Source: Bacillota bacterium (GTDB lineage: Bacteria > Bacillota > Clostridia > Saccharofermentanales > Fastidiosipilaceae). Taken from it: a stretch of 64,000 nucleotides of DNA. Below the pieces are notes generated by a model that saw only the letters and a list, made by a program, of their open reading frames with translations, searched no databases and was not told where the DNA came from. Numbering within the stretch: position 1 is the stretch's first letter; each line of letters opens with the position of its first letter. A program made the position numbers and the translations under genes. The stretch covers positions 1 to 64,000 of the forward strand of contig JAEWGG010000033.1 of NCBI GenBank assembly GCA_023388435.1, given 5' to 3'. This document shows, in pieces, positions 8,219 to 16,518 of this stretch.

Positions 8219-9688
8219 ATGCTCGAGAAGAGGCAGAAAATAAGCTGGTTCCAGCGCCTGGCGGCGATGCTTCTGGGTATATTTGTTCTTTCGGCCCTGC
8301 CCGGTATGCTCGTACATGCGGCGACTGAGCAGACGACTGCGAGCTCACAGCTGACGTCTACGGGCCAGAAGAAGGCCTCCGCCAAGAAATATAACAACTA
8401 TGAAGAAGTGGCCAGAGACATGCACGAGCTCTTTACGGCGGCGCGTGAGGCCATTTCCAAGGACGATAAACAGGCCGCCTACGATGCGGTCAATTCCGCC
8501 TATTTTGATTACTACGAAATCCACGGCTTTGAGAAAAATGTTATGGTCGCCCTCTCCCGCACACGTGTGGGTGAGATTGAGGCCCTGTTCCGCGACATTA
8601 AGATGAGCCTGGCGGGCAGCCGTGAATTTAATGCTGAGGCTGTACAGGAACAGATTAAGCTCCTGGACACCAAGGTCTACCGCGACGGTATGGTGCTCTC
8701 GGGCATGGCGCCGACCGATTCGCCAGACAGCGTAGGTGCGGTCATCCTGGGAGATGAGGCCCCTGCAGCTGATCAGGCGGCCAATCAGCAGAGTCAAAAA
8801 TCCCCTGCTGCTTCCGCGGGGAGCGGCAAGGTTCCTGCTGCGGATCCGGCCTTCATCCGCAACGTCTCCTTCTTCACCTCTTTTGGCCTTATGCTGCGGG
8901 AGGGCTTAGAAGCCATCCTGGTCTGTGTGGCCATCATCTCCTACCTTGTCAAAACAGGGAACAAGCATCTCTGCAAGGGTGTGTACATCGGAATGCTGGC
9001 GGCCCTTGTCTGCAGCGTCTTCCTGGCCATTCTGATTGAACAGCTCTTCGGCGGCGTAGGCCAGGAGTTGATTGAGGGCTGGACGATGTTCCTCGCCGTG
9101 GCGGTGCTCTTCTGGGTCAGCAACTGGATGCTCTCCAAGAGCGAGCACGAGGCCTGGGACGCCTACATCCACAAGCAGGTGCAGAATTCCGTGGATCGCA
9201 GAAGCTACCGCGGTCTGGTCCTAGCCGCCTTCCTGGCAGTCATCCGTGAGGGTGCTGAGCTCATCCTCTTCTATAAGGCCGCAGTCACTGGAGGCATTTC
9301 GGATACGACATATTCGGCCCTCGGTTTTGCGGCGGCGGTCGCCATCCTACTTGCCGTTTTCCTGATCTTCCGCTTCACTTCGGTCAAACTTCCCCTCAAG
9401 CCCTTCTTCTATGCGACGAGCATCCTGCTCTACCTGCTCTGCATCAGTTTCATGGGCAAGGGTGTGGTCGAGCTCACCGAGGCGAACGTCATCCTGGGAG
9501 GTACGGAGATTCCCGCCCTGTCCTGGATTAACGTTCCGGAGCTGAATATCTATAACCGTGCGGAGACCCTGATTCCGCAGCTGATGTTGTTAATTGCTTC
9601 CCTCTGGATCCTGCTGTCCAATTGGGCCCGCGGGAGAAGGCAGCGGAAGGAATTAAATAAAAAGAATGCGGAAGCGCTCCAGGCCTAG
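8219..9688 (+). CDS. FTR1-family iron permease with extracytoplasmic N-domain
   Basis: A 489-residue FTR1/EfeU-type permease. A signal-like helix (residues 12-34) leads to a roughly 190-residue extracytoplasmic domain rich in helices (HELFTAAREAISK; YDAVNSAYFDYYEIHG), then seven membrane helices. Both hallmark iron motifs are present: REGLE at 227-231 and REGAE at 343-347, each inside a helix. The ATG at 8219 has AAGGAGGA nine bases before it; longer in-frame readings lack this. The family moves ferric or ferrous iron with partner proteins; here the partners P19 and DUF2318 follow, as in the Campylobacter p19/ftr1 locus. Confidence 0.92.
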   Translation: MLEKRQKISWFQRLAAMLLGIFVLSALPGMLVHAATEQTTASSQLTSTGQKKASAKKYNNYEEVARDMHELFTAAREAISKDDKQAAYDAVNSAYFDYYEIHGFEKNVMVALSRTRVGEIEALFRDIKMSLAGSREFNAEAVQEQIKLLDTKVYRDGMVLSGMAPTDSPDSVGAVILGDEAPAADQAANQQSQKSPAASAGSGKVPAADPAFIRNVSFFTSFGLMLREGLEAILVCVAIISYLVKTGNKHLCKGVYIGMLAALVCSVFLAILIEQLFGGVGQELIEGWTMFLAVAVLFWVSNWMLSKSEHEAWDAYIHKQVQNSVDRRSYRGLVLAAFLAVIREGAELILFYKAAVTGGISDTTYSALGFAAAVAILLAVFLIFRFTSVKLPLKPFFYATSILLYLLCISFMGKGVVELTEANVILGGTEIPALSWINVPELNIYNRAETLIPQLMLLIASLWILLSNWARGRRQRKELNKKNAEALQA

Positions 9689-9721
9689 GGTCTGTCACTT
9701 CCAGAGAATTAGGAGGAACAC

Positions 9722-10414
9722 ATGAAGAGAATTCTGAGCGTGGCAGTCGCCGCCAGCGTACTCGCCCTGGGTCTTGTGGGCTGCGGTGGCAAGCAGCAGC
9801 CGGAGCAGACCAAGGCCCCTGAGCAGCAGCAGGCTGCTTCCGATGCCAAGCAGAATGAGAAGGCTGGCGATGACAAGACGATCAACGTCACCCCGAACAG
9901 CGGCTTCAACGAGATTGAGATTGGCAGTCCCGTAGAGGTCGGCCCCTTCGAGATCGCGATGGTCTACTTCCAGGGTGTGGACATGGTGCCCCAGGGCCGT
10001 CAGCCCAGCGCCGCCGAGTCCGACATGCACCTTGAGGCCGATATCCACCTGACCAAGGAAGGCTCCGTTGACTACGGCTTCGGCGGTGGTGACAGTGTCT
10101 GGCCCGCCTACCTGACGGTTGAGTACAAGGTGCTTGACAAGGATGGCAAGGAAGTCACCAGCGGCAGCATGATGCCCATGAACGCCGATGATGGCGCGCA
10201 CTACGGTGTGAATATCAAGAAGGGCGTCGTCCCCATCGGTCAGTACAAGATCGAGCTCAGTGTCCAGCCCAGCCAGGACTACCTCCTGCACGTGGATGGT
10301 GAGACCGGTGTTCCTCTGGCCAAGGATAAGGGCGGCGATGCGAGCACCTATTACCAGAAGCAGACCGCGACCTTCGACTGGAACTACGACGGCAGCCAGC
10401 TGCCCAACAGCTGA
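9722..10414 (+). CDS. P19/Tpd-family iron-binding lipoprotein
   Basis: A 230-residue lipoprotein (lipobox LVGC, Cys21) with a glutamine/lysine-rich linker and a C-terminal P19 immunoglobulin-like domain. Family signatures: VGPFEIAMVYFQGVDMVP, SDMHLEADIHLT (metal His and Met ligands) and NADDGAHYGVNIK (third His). P19 binds iron and copper outside the membrane and is required with FTR1 for iron uptake in several bacteria. RBS AGGAGG precedes the ATG; the gap to FTR1 is 33 bp. A stem-loop follows its stop and may tune expression of the genes behind it. Confidence 0.93.
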   Translation: MKRILSVAVAASVLALGLVGCGGKQQPEQTKAPEQQQAASDAKQNEKAGDDKTINVTPNSGFNEIEIGSPVEVGPFEIAMVYFQGVDMVPQGRQPSAAESDMHLEADIHLTKEGSVDYGFGGGDSVWPAYLTVEYKVLDKDGKEVTSGSMMPMNADDGAHYGVNIKKGVVPIGQYKIELSVQPSQDYLLHVDGETGVPLAKDKGGDASTYYQKQTATFDWNYDGSQLPNS

Positions 10415-10424
10415 TTGTAGTCAG

Positions 10425-10469
10425 GCGAAAATATGTGAACCGGGTGTTTTTGCATCCGGTTCTTTTCGC
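10425..10469 (+). terminator. Stem-loop after P19, possible attenuator
   Basis: GAACCGGGTG (10437-10446) pairs with CATCCGGTTC (10453-10462) over a six-base loop, followed by TTTT; outer arms GCGAAAA and TTTTCGC can extend the helix. Because the operon continues, it is more likely a partial terminator or mRNA-stabilising hairpin that raises P19 dosage over later genes. Confidence 0.5.
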
Positions 10470-10592
10470 GTGTTTGGCCAAGCTGATAGACCTCCACGGC
10501 TCTCTCGGGTCCTGGGGCTTCTGCAGCTCCTGGCTCCCTGAGTCGGACATCTGTCCGTCCTGGCGGAGCAGAGAGGAGAAAAGAGTACAGCG

Positions 10593-11948
10593 ATGTTAGC
10601 TTTTCTAGTAGATATTTGTTCATCTCTTGTGACCTACGCCCTTCTGATGGGTTTTTACTTGTCTTTTGTACAGCGTGAACGCGGACTGCATGCGCGGATC
10701 CTTCTTGCCAGCAGCGGATTTCTGGGCTGCCTCGTCTCCTTTATCCTCTTCTATCTCCGGCACAGCCAGCCCAAGCGGATGCTGGTTCCCCTGACCCGCG
10801 TCAACCGCCAGATTATTGCTGTCGCTGGTGCGGGCCTCCTACTGGCCCTGCTCTGTGCGCTGCTCCTCCTCGTACTGAGCTTCTGTCGCCGTCCGGCCTC
10901 CGAGCAGGGGGGTCCGGCCCGGACCCCCTCCTCTCTGGAGGAGCTGCGCAGCCAGGCTGGCCTGCCCCTCTGGCTCGGCCTTCCCCTGGGCTTTTCCCTG
11001 GCCCTGGCCAGTGCCTGCTTACTGATGAGCAAGCTTCCTTTTATTCTCCTAAACACGAAAAATTTCGTCGCCTTCGGCGAGAGCTCCTTCGGGACGGAGT
11101 CCTTTTTCCGACTCGGTGGCTTTCTCCTCGGTCTCTTATTGATGTTCCTCCTCCTGCTCGCCGTGGCCCAGCTCTATCGACGCATGGACAGCCGGGCCTA
11201 CGCCTGCTTCGGTCTCCTGCTCCTGCTGGCCGTCTCTGTGGACCTGGGCAGCCAGGCCCTGGGCGCCCTGGCCCGCCTGCGCTTTTTAGTCAGCAGTCAG
11301 CAGAACTGGGTCTTTAATATCATGATGTTCCACGACCAGGCTGAGGGGCTGATTGTGAGCCTCTACCTGGGACTGATCTTTCTGGTGGCCCTCTACGTCT
11401 TCCTGCGACACCTCCGTCTCCAGGGGAGCTTCCCCCACTCCGCCGCCCGCCGTAAGGCCCGCTACTTCCTTCGGAACTGTCGGCGTTGGGCCCTCGCGGG
11501 CCTGGCCTTCATGCTGGTCTCCCAGCTCCTGCTGACCGTGGTCAAGGCGGAGATCAATAAGCCTGTGGAGCTGACCCCGCCTCAGCCATATAAAGAGCAG
11601 GCCAACCTCATCCTGATTCCGCTGGAGGAGGTCAATGACGGCCATTTGCACCGTTTCTCCTATAAGACCGACGGCCATGATGTGCGCTTTATAGTGGTTA
11701 AAAAACCCCAGGGAGAGTCCTACGGCGTGGGCTTGGACGCCTGTGACATCTGTGGTGTGGCAGGCTACTTCGAGCGCAATGACGAGGTGATCTGCAAGCG
11801 CTGTGACGTGGTGATGAACAAGGCCACCATCGGCTTCAAAGGCGGCTGCAATCCCGTTCCTTTTGACTATAAGATTCAGGATAAGACCATCATCATCGAC
11901 AAGTCGGTACTGGAGGCGGAGAAGGAACGCTTCCCCAAGGAGCAATAG
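10593..11948 (+). CDS. DUF2318 membrane protein of the FTR1/P19 system
   Basis: A 451-residue protein with about eight membrane helices in residues 1-310 and a C-terminal extracytoplasmic DUF2318 domain. The domain has two CxxC pairs, C384/C387 (DACDICG) and C401/C404 (ICKRCD), and a further Cys in FKGGCNPVPF, suited to metal or heme binding or to thiol chemistry. The C. jejuni homologue (Cj1660) lies in the p19 operon. Start at 10593 is the first ATG after GAGAGGAG, although the spacing is long. Its exact reaction is not established; a role in handing iron or electrons to P19/FTR1 is inferred. Confidence 0.85.
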   Translation: MLAFLVDICSSLVTYALLMGFYLSFVQRERGLHARILLASSGFLGCLVSFILFYLRHSQPKRMLVPLTRVNRQIIAVAGAGLLLALLCALLLLVLSFCRRPASEQGGPARTPSSLEELRSQAGLPLWLGLPLGFSLALASACLLMSKLPFILLNTKNFVAFGESSFGTESFFRLGGFLLGLLLMFLLLLAVAQLYRRMDSRAYACFGLLLLLAVSVDLGSQALGALARLRFLVSSQQNWVFNIMMFHDQAEGLIVSLYLGLIFLVALYVFLRHLRLQGSFPHSAARRKARYFLRNCRRWALAGLAFMLVSQLLLTVVKAEINKPVELTPPQPYKEQANLILIPLEEVNDGHLHRFSYKTDGHDVRFIVVKKPQGESYGVGLDACDICGVAGYFERNDEVICKRCDVVMNKATIGFKGGCNPVPFDYKIQDKTIIIDKSVLEAEKERFPKEQ

Positions 11949-11971
11949 TCGGAGAAGGAGATAGATAGGCC

Positions 11972-13261
11972 ATGTTTTGGAGAATGGTACGCGGGACCCT
12001 GTTCCGCCAGATGCGCAAAATGGCGATGATCGCCTTTACCATCGCCCTCGGAATCTCCCTGTCCACCGCCATGCTCAATGTCATGCTGGGGGTCGGAGAT
12101 AAAATCAACCAGGAGCTCAAGACCTACGGGGCGAATATTTCGGTAGTTCCTAAGGATCTTTCCCTGCTGAGCGACCTCTATGCCCTGGATGGGGGAGAGG
12201 GTCTGGAACACGCCTTTTTGCAAGAGGAGGATGTGCTGAAAATCAAGCAGATTTTCTGGGGCTATAACATTCTGGACTTCAGCCCCTACCTGAAGGCGGA
12301 GCTGGAGGCCCCCGGGCTCAGCCGTGACCCACATATTAAAGGGCTCGGAACCTGGTTTGACAAGCATTTTACCCTTGGCACCGGTGAGGAGGTCCAGGCG
12401 GGCTGTCAGTCCCTGAAGCGCTGGTGGACGGTCGAGGGGTCCTGGCCCTCCGATGAGGCCCAGGACGAGGTTCTTGTGGGGAGTCTTCTGGCCGGACGGA
12501 ATCAGCTCAAGCTGGGGGACAGCCTGGAGCTGCGGCAGGCTGGTCGTGGCAGGTCCTATAAGGTCGTGGGCATCCTGGAGGCTGGCGGTGAGGAGGACGA
12601 GCAGGTCTTCCTGCCGCTCGCGGCGATGCAGGAGCTGACGGGTTTCAAGGGTCGCGTCTCTTCCATCGAGGTCTCGGCCCTGACGACGCCAGATAACGAT
12701 CTGGCCCGCAAGGCCTCACAGAATCCGGATTCTCTGACACCCAGCGAGTATGACACCTGGTACTGTACAGCCTATGTCAGCTCCATCTGCTACCAGATTC
12801 AGGAGGTGGTCCATGATGGTGTGGCCAAGCCGATTCGCCAGGTGGCGGAATCCGAAGGCGGTATTTTGAATAAGACCCAGTTGCTCATGACCCTTGTCGC
12901 CATACTGGCCTCCATTGGCTCGGCCCTGGGCATCAGCAATCTGGTTACGGCCTCCGTGATCGAGCGCAGCCAGGAAATCGGCCTGATTAAGGCCATTGGC
13001 GGACGCGATACGCGCATTGTCCTGCTCATTTTGACGGAAATCCTTCTGACGGGCTGCTTCGGTGGCCTCCTCGGCTACATACTTGGACTCGGTTTCACGC
13101 AGATTATTGGCATCAGTGTCTTCGGCTCCTACATCGCCCCGGCGGTGATGGTCATCCCCATCGACATTGCCCTGCTGCTGGCCGTTATCCTGATCGGCAG
13201 CATCCCCGCCATCCGTTACCTGCTGAAGCTCAAGCCCACAGAGGTTCTGCATGGCCGCTGA
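11972..13261 (+). CDS. MacB/FtsX-type ABC permease 1
   Basis: A 429-residue permease with an N-terminal helix (about 17-40), a large extracytoplasmic domain (about 45-290; GANISVVPK start typical of this clade) and three C-terminal helices of the FtsX domain, including ERSQEIGLIKAIGGRDTRI, the coupling motif. It ends in LKPTEVLHG. In the P19 loci of Campylobacter the matching gene is Cj1661. RBS GGAGAAGGAG. Type VII ABC proteins of this kind act by mechanotransmission across the membrane rather than classical transport, so it may drive release or transfer of iron between P19 and FTR1. Confidence 0.9.
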   Translation: MFWRMVRGTLFRQMRKMAMIAFTIALGISLSTAMLNVMLGVGDKINQELKTYGANISVVPKDLSLLSDLYALDGGEGLEHAFLQEEDVLKIKQIFWGYNILDFSPYLKAELEAPGLSRDPHIKGLGTWFDKHFTLGTGEEVQAGCQSLKRWWTVEGSWPSDEAQDEVLVGSLLAGRNQLKLGDSLELRQAGRGRSYKVVGILEAGGEEDEQVFLPLAAMQELTGFKGRVSSIEVSALTTPDNDLARKASQNPDSLTPSEYDTWYCTAYVSSICYQIQEVVHDGVAKPIRQVAESEGGILNKTQLLMTLVAILASIGSALGISNLVTASVIERSQEIGLIKAIGGRDTRIVLLILTEILLTGCFGGLLGYILGLGFTQIIGISVFGSYIAPAVMVIPIDIALLLAVILIGSIPAIRYLLKLKPTEVLHGR

Positions 13262-13343
13262 TTCCGGCCCTGCCAGGGTTCAGCAACTGTCTTTTAGTAG
13301 CCTTAAGGCCCTGCCGCTCTTGGCAGGGGGAGGAGATTAGATC

Positions 13344-14546
13344 ATGCACAAGCGCAAAATGTACTGGAAAATGGTTCTGAGCTCACTGCTCCGCCGCCGC
13401 AGCCGCATGTTTGTCGCCCTGCTGGCCGTGGCCATAGGAGCGACGATCATGTCCGGTATGGTGACCATCTACTACGATATTCCCCGGCAGCTGGGCAAGG
13501 AGTTCCGCTCCTATGGTGCCAACTTCGTCATCCTGCCCAGTACGGAAGAAAAGATCAGTCAGGAGCAGTTCGATCGGGCCCGTGAGCTCCTGCCCGCCGG
13601 CCGCGTCGTCGGCATGGCCCCCTACCGCTATGAGGCCACACGCATCAACCAGAAACCCTACACCCTGGCTGGTACCGATATGGAACAGGCCCGCAAGAAC
13701 AGTCCCTTCTGGTACATCGAGGGGGACTGGGCCAGCAATCAGGATGTGGACGAGGTCATGATCGGTAAGGAGATCGCCAGGACTCTGAATCTCGGCGTCG
13801 GTGACAGCTTTACTGTTGACGGAGTGAAGTATGGGCGCAACGTCGTGGCCTCCTCACAGACGGACAGCTCTGAGGACAGCCTCAAAAAGAACAGCGAAGA
13901 GGACTATTACCGCCATAAATTTCAGGTCAAGGGCATCATCACAACGGGCGGCTCCGAAGAAAGTTATATTTTTCTGAATCTTCCGGTGCTGAATAAGCTC
14001 ATGGAGGACCAGACCCGTATTGACAGCATCGAGTGCAGCATTGAGGGCCGCGCTGAGGAGCTCCAGGATCTGGGGCAGAAGATTCACCAGACCGAGGCCG
14101 CCCTGGTCGGCCGTCCCGTCAAGCGTGTGACCCAGTCCCAGGACCAGGTCCTGGCCAAGCTCCAGACTCTGGTGCTCATTGTCAACACGGTTGTGACCAT
14201 ACTGACGATGATCTCCGTCCTGACCACCATGCTGGCCGTCGTTGCCGAACGCCGCAAAGAGATTGGTCTCAAAAAGGCCCTGGGCGCCCCGGACCAGGCC
14301 ATCATGGCCGAATTTCTGGGAGAGGGCGTGGGCCTGGGCATTTTCGGCGCTGTTCTCGGTATCGGCCTCGGCTTTCTCTTCGCCCAGCGCGTCAGCCTAA
14401 GTGTCTTCGGCAGGGCCATCGAGTTTTCGTTCTGGATCATCCCGTTCACCCTGCTGGTCTCCGTCGCTGTGACCGTCCTGGCCAGCATCTGGCCAGTCAA
14501 GCAGGCGACGAAGGTGGATCCGGCCCTCGTCCTCCGGGGCGAGTGA
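13344..14546 (+). CDS. MacB/FtsX-type ABC permease 2
   Basis: A 400-residue paralogue of the preceding permease with the same layout: N-terminal helix (about 19-42), extracytoplasmic domain starting GANFVILPSTEEK, and a C-terminal FtsX block with ERRKEIGLKKALGAPDQAI. It presumably forms a heterodimer with permease 1, as the two-permease arrangement in p19 loci suggests. The 82-bp gap before it holds a CCCTGCC/GGCAGGG stem (13309-13328) next to the ribosome-binding site GGGGGAGGAG, which could affect its translation. Confidence 0.9.
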   Translation: MHKRKMYWKMVLSSLLRRRSRMFVALLAVAIGATIMSGMVTIYYDIPRQLGKEFRSYGANFVILPSTEEKISQEQFDRARELLPAGRVVGMAPYRYEATRINQKPYTLAGTDMEQARKNSPFWYIEGDWASNQDVDEVMIGKEIARTLNLGVGDSFTVDGVKYGRNVVASSQTDSSEDSLKKNSEEDYYRHKFQVKGIITTGGSEESYIFLNLPVLNKLMEDQTRIDSIECSIEGRAEELQDLGQKIHQTEAALVGRPVKRVTQSQDQVLAKLQTLVLIVNTVVTILTMISVLTTMLAVVAERRKEIGLKKALGAPDQAIMAEFLGEGVGLGIFGAVLGIGLGFLFAQRVSLSVFGRAIEFSFWIIPFTLLVSVAVTVLASIWPVKQATKVDPALVLRGE

Positions 14547-14560
14547 GGCCCGTCAGAGGA

Positions 14561-14590
14561 TTAGGCTAAGCTAAAATCTGCTAAAATATA
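14561..14590 (+). promoter_or_regulatory. DtxR-box-like core and possible internal promoter
   Basis: TTAGGCTAA (14561-14569) equals the core of DtxR/IdeR operators. It is followed by a direct repeat CTAAAAT-CTG-CTAAAAT whose second copy runs into ATATAG and could serve as a -10 region. An AGAGCC-GATTA-GGCTCT-like stem follows. An internal iron-controlled start for the ATPase and downstream genes is possible. Confidence 0.3.
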
Positions 14591-14636
14591 GAGCCGATTA
14601 GGGCTCTCGCAAACAGCATATAAGGAGGTAGCCCCC

Positions 14637-15368
14637 ATGGACCAGGTGCTTAAGACAGAGCAAAACAGTACAGGGACTGAGGAGCGTCCCGTCATTCTCG
14701 AACTTAAAGGAATATCGAAGATCTATGAGACGGTCAACGCCCTCCAGGACATCGACCTTCAGGTCAAAAAAGGGGAGTGGGTCTCCATCATGGGCTCCTC
14801 CGGTTCCGGCAAGACCACCCTCATGAATATCATTGGCTGCATGGACAAACCCTCCTGCGGCCAGGTTCTCATTGCCGGTCAGGACATCACGAAGGAGAGT
14901 CAGAAGAGCCTCACGACCATCCGCCGGGAGAAGATCGGTCTGATTTTTCAGCAGTTCCACCTCATCCCCTATCTCACAGCTCTGGAAAACGTCATGGTCG
15001 CCCAGTACTATCACAGTATGACCGACGAGAAAGAGGCGATGGCGGCCTTGGAAAAAGTCGGACTCAAGGACCGCGCCCGGCACCTGCCCAAGCAGCTCTC
15101 CGGTGGCGAGCAGCAGCGTGTCTGTATCGCCCGAGCCCTTATCAATAACCCTGAGATCATCCTTGCTGACGAACCGACAGGCAACCTCGATGAGGCCAAC
15201 GAGAACCTTGTCATTGAGATCATGCGACAGCTGCATGCCGAGGGGGCGACCATCGTCGTCGTGACCCATGACCCCGAGGTCGGCGATGAGGCGGAGCGCA
15301 AGGTGATCCTCGACTATGGAAAAATCAAAGAAATTGTCGATCTGGCCGCCCAGCGCCGCGAGGCCTGA
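14637..15368 (+). CDS. ABC ATPase for MacB-type permeases 1 and 2
   Basis: A 243-residue LolD/MacB-type ATPase. Walker A is GSSGSGKTT (from residue 53), Q-loop FQQFHLIPYLTALENV, signature LSGGEQQRV, Walker B IILADEPTGNLDE and switch His in VVTHDPEV. The strong RBS AAGGAGGTA precedes the ATG. It corresponds in position and type to Cj1663 of the Campylobacter p19 locus and should power the two permeases just upstream. Confidence 0.95.
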   Translation: MDQVLKTEQNSTGTEERPVILELKGISKIYETVNALQDIDLQVKKGEWVSIMGSSGSGKTTLMNIIGCMDKPSCGQVLIAGQDITKESQKSLTTIRREKIGLIFQQFHLIPYLTALENVMVAQYYHSMTDEKEAMAALEKVGLKDRARHLPKQLSGGEQQRVCIARALINNPEIILADEPTGNLDEANENLVIEIMRQLHAEGATIVVVTHDPEVGDEAERKVILDYGKIKEIVDLAAQRREA

Positions 15369-15407
15369 GCCGTATTCTGAGCGACGAGTAGAAAGGAACT
15401 GATAACT

Positions 15408-15860
15408 ATGAACAAGCGACTGCGTATTTCCGCCCTGGCCCTTTCCGCCGGTCTCCTATTCTCGGCCCTCGCAGGCTGCGGAGGAGCTCCGAAGCGGGAC
15501 TTTTCGAAGCTGAAACTTAAGGACGGCCACTACACGGCGGTGTACAAGGATGAGACGGAGGATGACAAGTCAGCCTCGACTTGTGAGGTGGAACTGACAA
15601 TTGAAGGTGGCCGCATCGTGGCCTGTGGCAGTCGCGAGCTGGATGCCAAGGGGAATGTCAAGGATGAGAGCTATGGCAAGGGGCTGGGCGGCCAGTCCGA
15701 GTCCAAGGCCCAGATCGCTTTGGAGGGTATCCGTAAGTATCCCGAGCTGCTCGTTCAGAAGCAGGATCCGGAGACCGTCGACGGCATAAGCGGAGCCACG
15801 GTCTCCCTCAAGCGTTTCAAAGAGGCCGTTTGGAAGGCCCTGGAAGAGGCCAGCAAATAA
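15408..15860 (+). CDS. FMN-binding lipoprotein, ApbE-flavinylation target
   Basis: A 150-residue lipoprotein (lipobox LAGC, Cys24) made of a single FMN-binding domain. DGISGAT at 125-131 is the flavinylation motif D-G-x-S/T-G-A-T, so Thr131 should carry a covalent FMN added by an ApbE-type transferase; none is encoded in this window. LKDGHYTAVYKDE and EGGRIVACG are the usual first strands. Known relatives carry electrons outside the membrane. Within an iron-uptake locus the likely job is reduction of Fe(III) at P19/FTR1. This partner sits where thioredoxin-like genes stand in the Campylobacter locus. Confidence 0.88.
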   Translation: MNKRLRISALALSAGLLFSALAGCGGAPKRDFSKLKLKDGHYTAVYKDETEDDKSASTCEVELTIEGGRIVACGSRELDAKGNVKDESYGKGLGGQSESKAQIALEGIRKYPELLVQKQDPETVDGISGATVSLKRFKEAVWKALEEASK

Positions 15861-15904
15861 TGGGGCTTAGCCTGGCCCAGGACAGTGCCGGCCCAGACTG
15901 TACG

Positions 15905-15934
15905 AGGCCCCGGACTTCGGAAGAAGCGGGGCCT
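15905..15934 (+). terminator. Possible weak terminator/attenuator inside the iron locus
   Basis: AGGCCCCG (15905-15912) pairs with CGGGGCCT (15927-15934). Only TCT follows instead of a true U-run, so it may be a stability hairpin dividing the P19/FTR1/FMN genes from the DUF4418 module. Confidence 0.3.
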
Positions 15935-16014
15935 TCTGCGCAGGTTCTTCCAGCCAGAGCCGGCGGACCCTTTCGCCCAGCTTCCCGAAGTTTACGTAAA
16001 GAAAGGAAATGTGC

Positions 16015-16476
16015 ATGACACCGAGCACCCAACAACGCATCTACGCTGCAGGTCTGGCCCTGGTCAGTCTCCTGGCCGCCCTCATCCCCTTCGTTCTCCG
16101 TCCTGTGTGCGGGGCCATGCCCGACGGGCGCTATATGTCCTGTCACTATAGCGGCATACTCGTCACCGTGCTCTACGCCCTCCTGGTCCTGTGGGCCCTG
16201 CTCCTCGTCTTCCTGCCCCGCCAGCGTATCCTGGCCCTGCTGCTGGACCTTTACTGTATCGTGGCCAGCCTGGCGGCGCTTCTGATCCCCCGGCGCATCG
16301 TCCCCGTCCACTATGACCAGAGCCATCTTTTTGGCCTCTGTAAAAAGCTTGCCATGCCCTGCCACCAGACTTTTGGCCTCCTCCTGCCCATTTCCATCAT
16401 CCTGATACTAGTCGCCCTCTTGCATCTGATTAAGCTGGCCCTCGACGGCAGGCAGGGGAGGAAGTTCCCCGCCTGA
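16015..16476 (+). CDS. DUF4418 membrane protein
   Basis: A 153-residue protein with four membrane helices. Its two cysteine-bearing loops, CGAMPDGRYMSCHYSG after the first helix and GLCKKLAMPCHQTF before the last, are the conserved marks of DUF4418 proteins, which usually stand beside a MacB-like permease and ATPase, as here. Start at ATG 16015 has AAAGGA seven bases upstream; an ATG two codons earlier overlaps this site. The function is unknown; the paired Cys/His/Met loops could bind metal or heme. Confidence 0.82.
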   Translation: MTPSTQQRIYAAGLALVSLLAALIPFVLRPVCGAMPDGRYMSCHYSGILVTVLYALLVLWALLLVFLPRQRILALLLDLYCIVASLAALLIPRRIVPVHYDQSHLFGLCKKLAMPCHQTFGLLLPISIILILVALLHLIKLALDGRQGRKFPA

Positions 16477-16518
16477 GCTCCGCTGTCCCGTCATATATAG
16501 AAAGCAAAGGTTCTAGCC

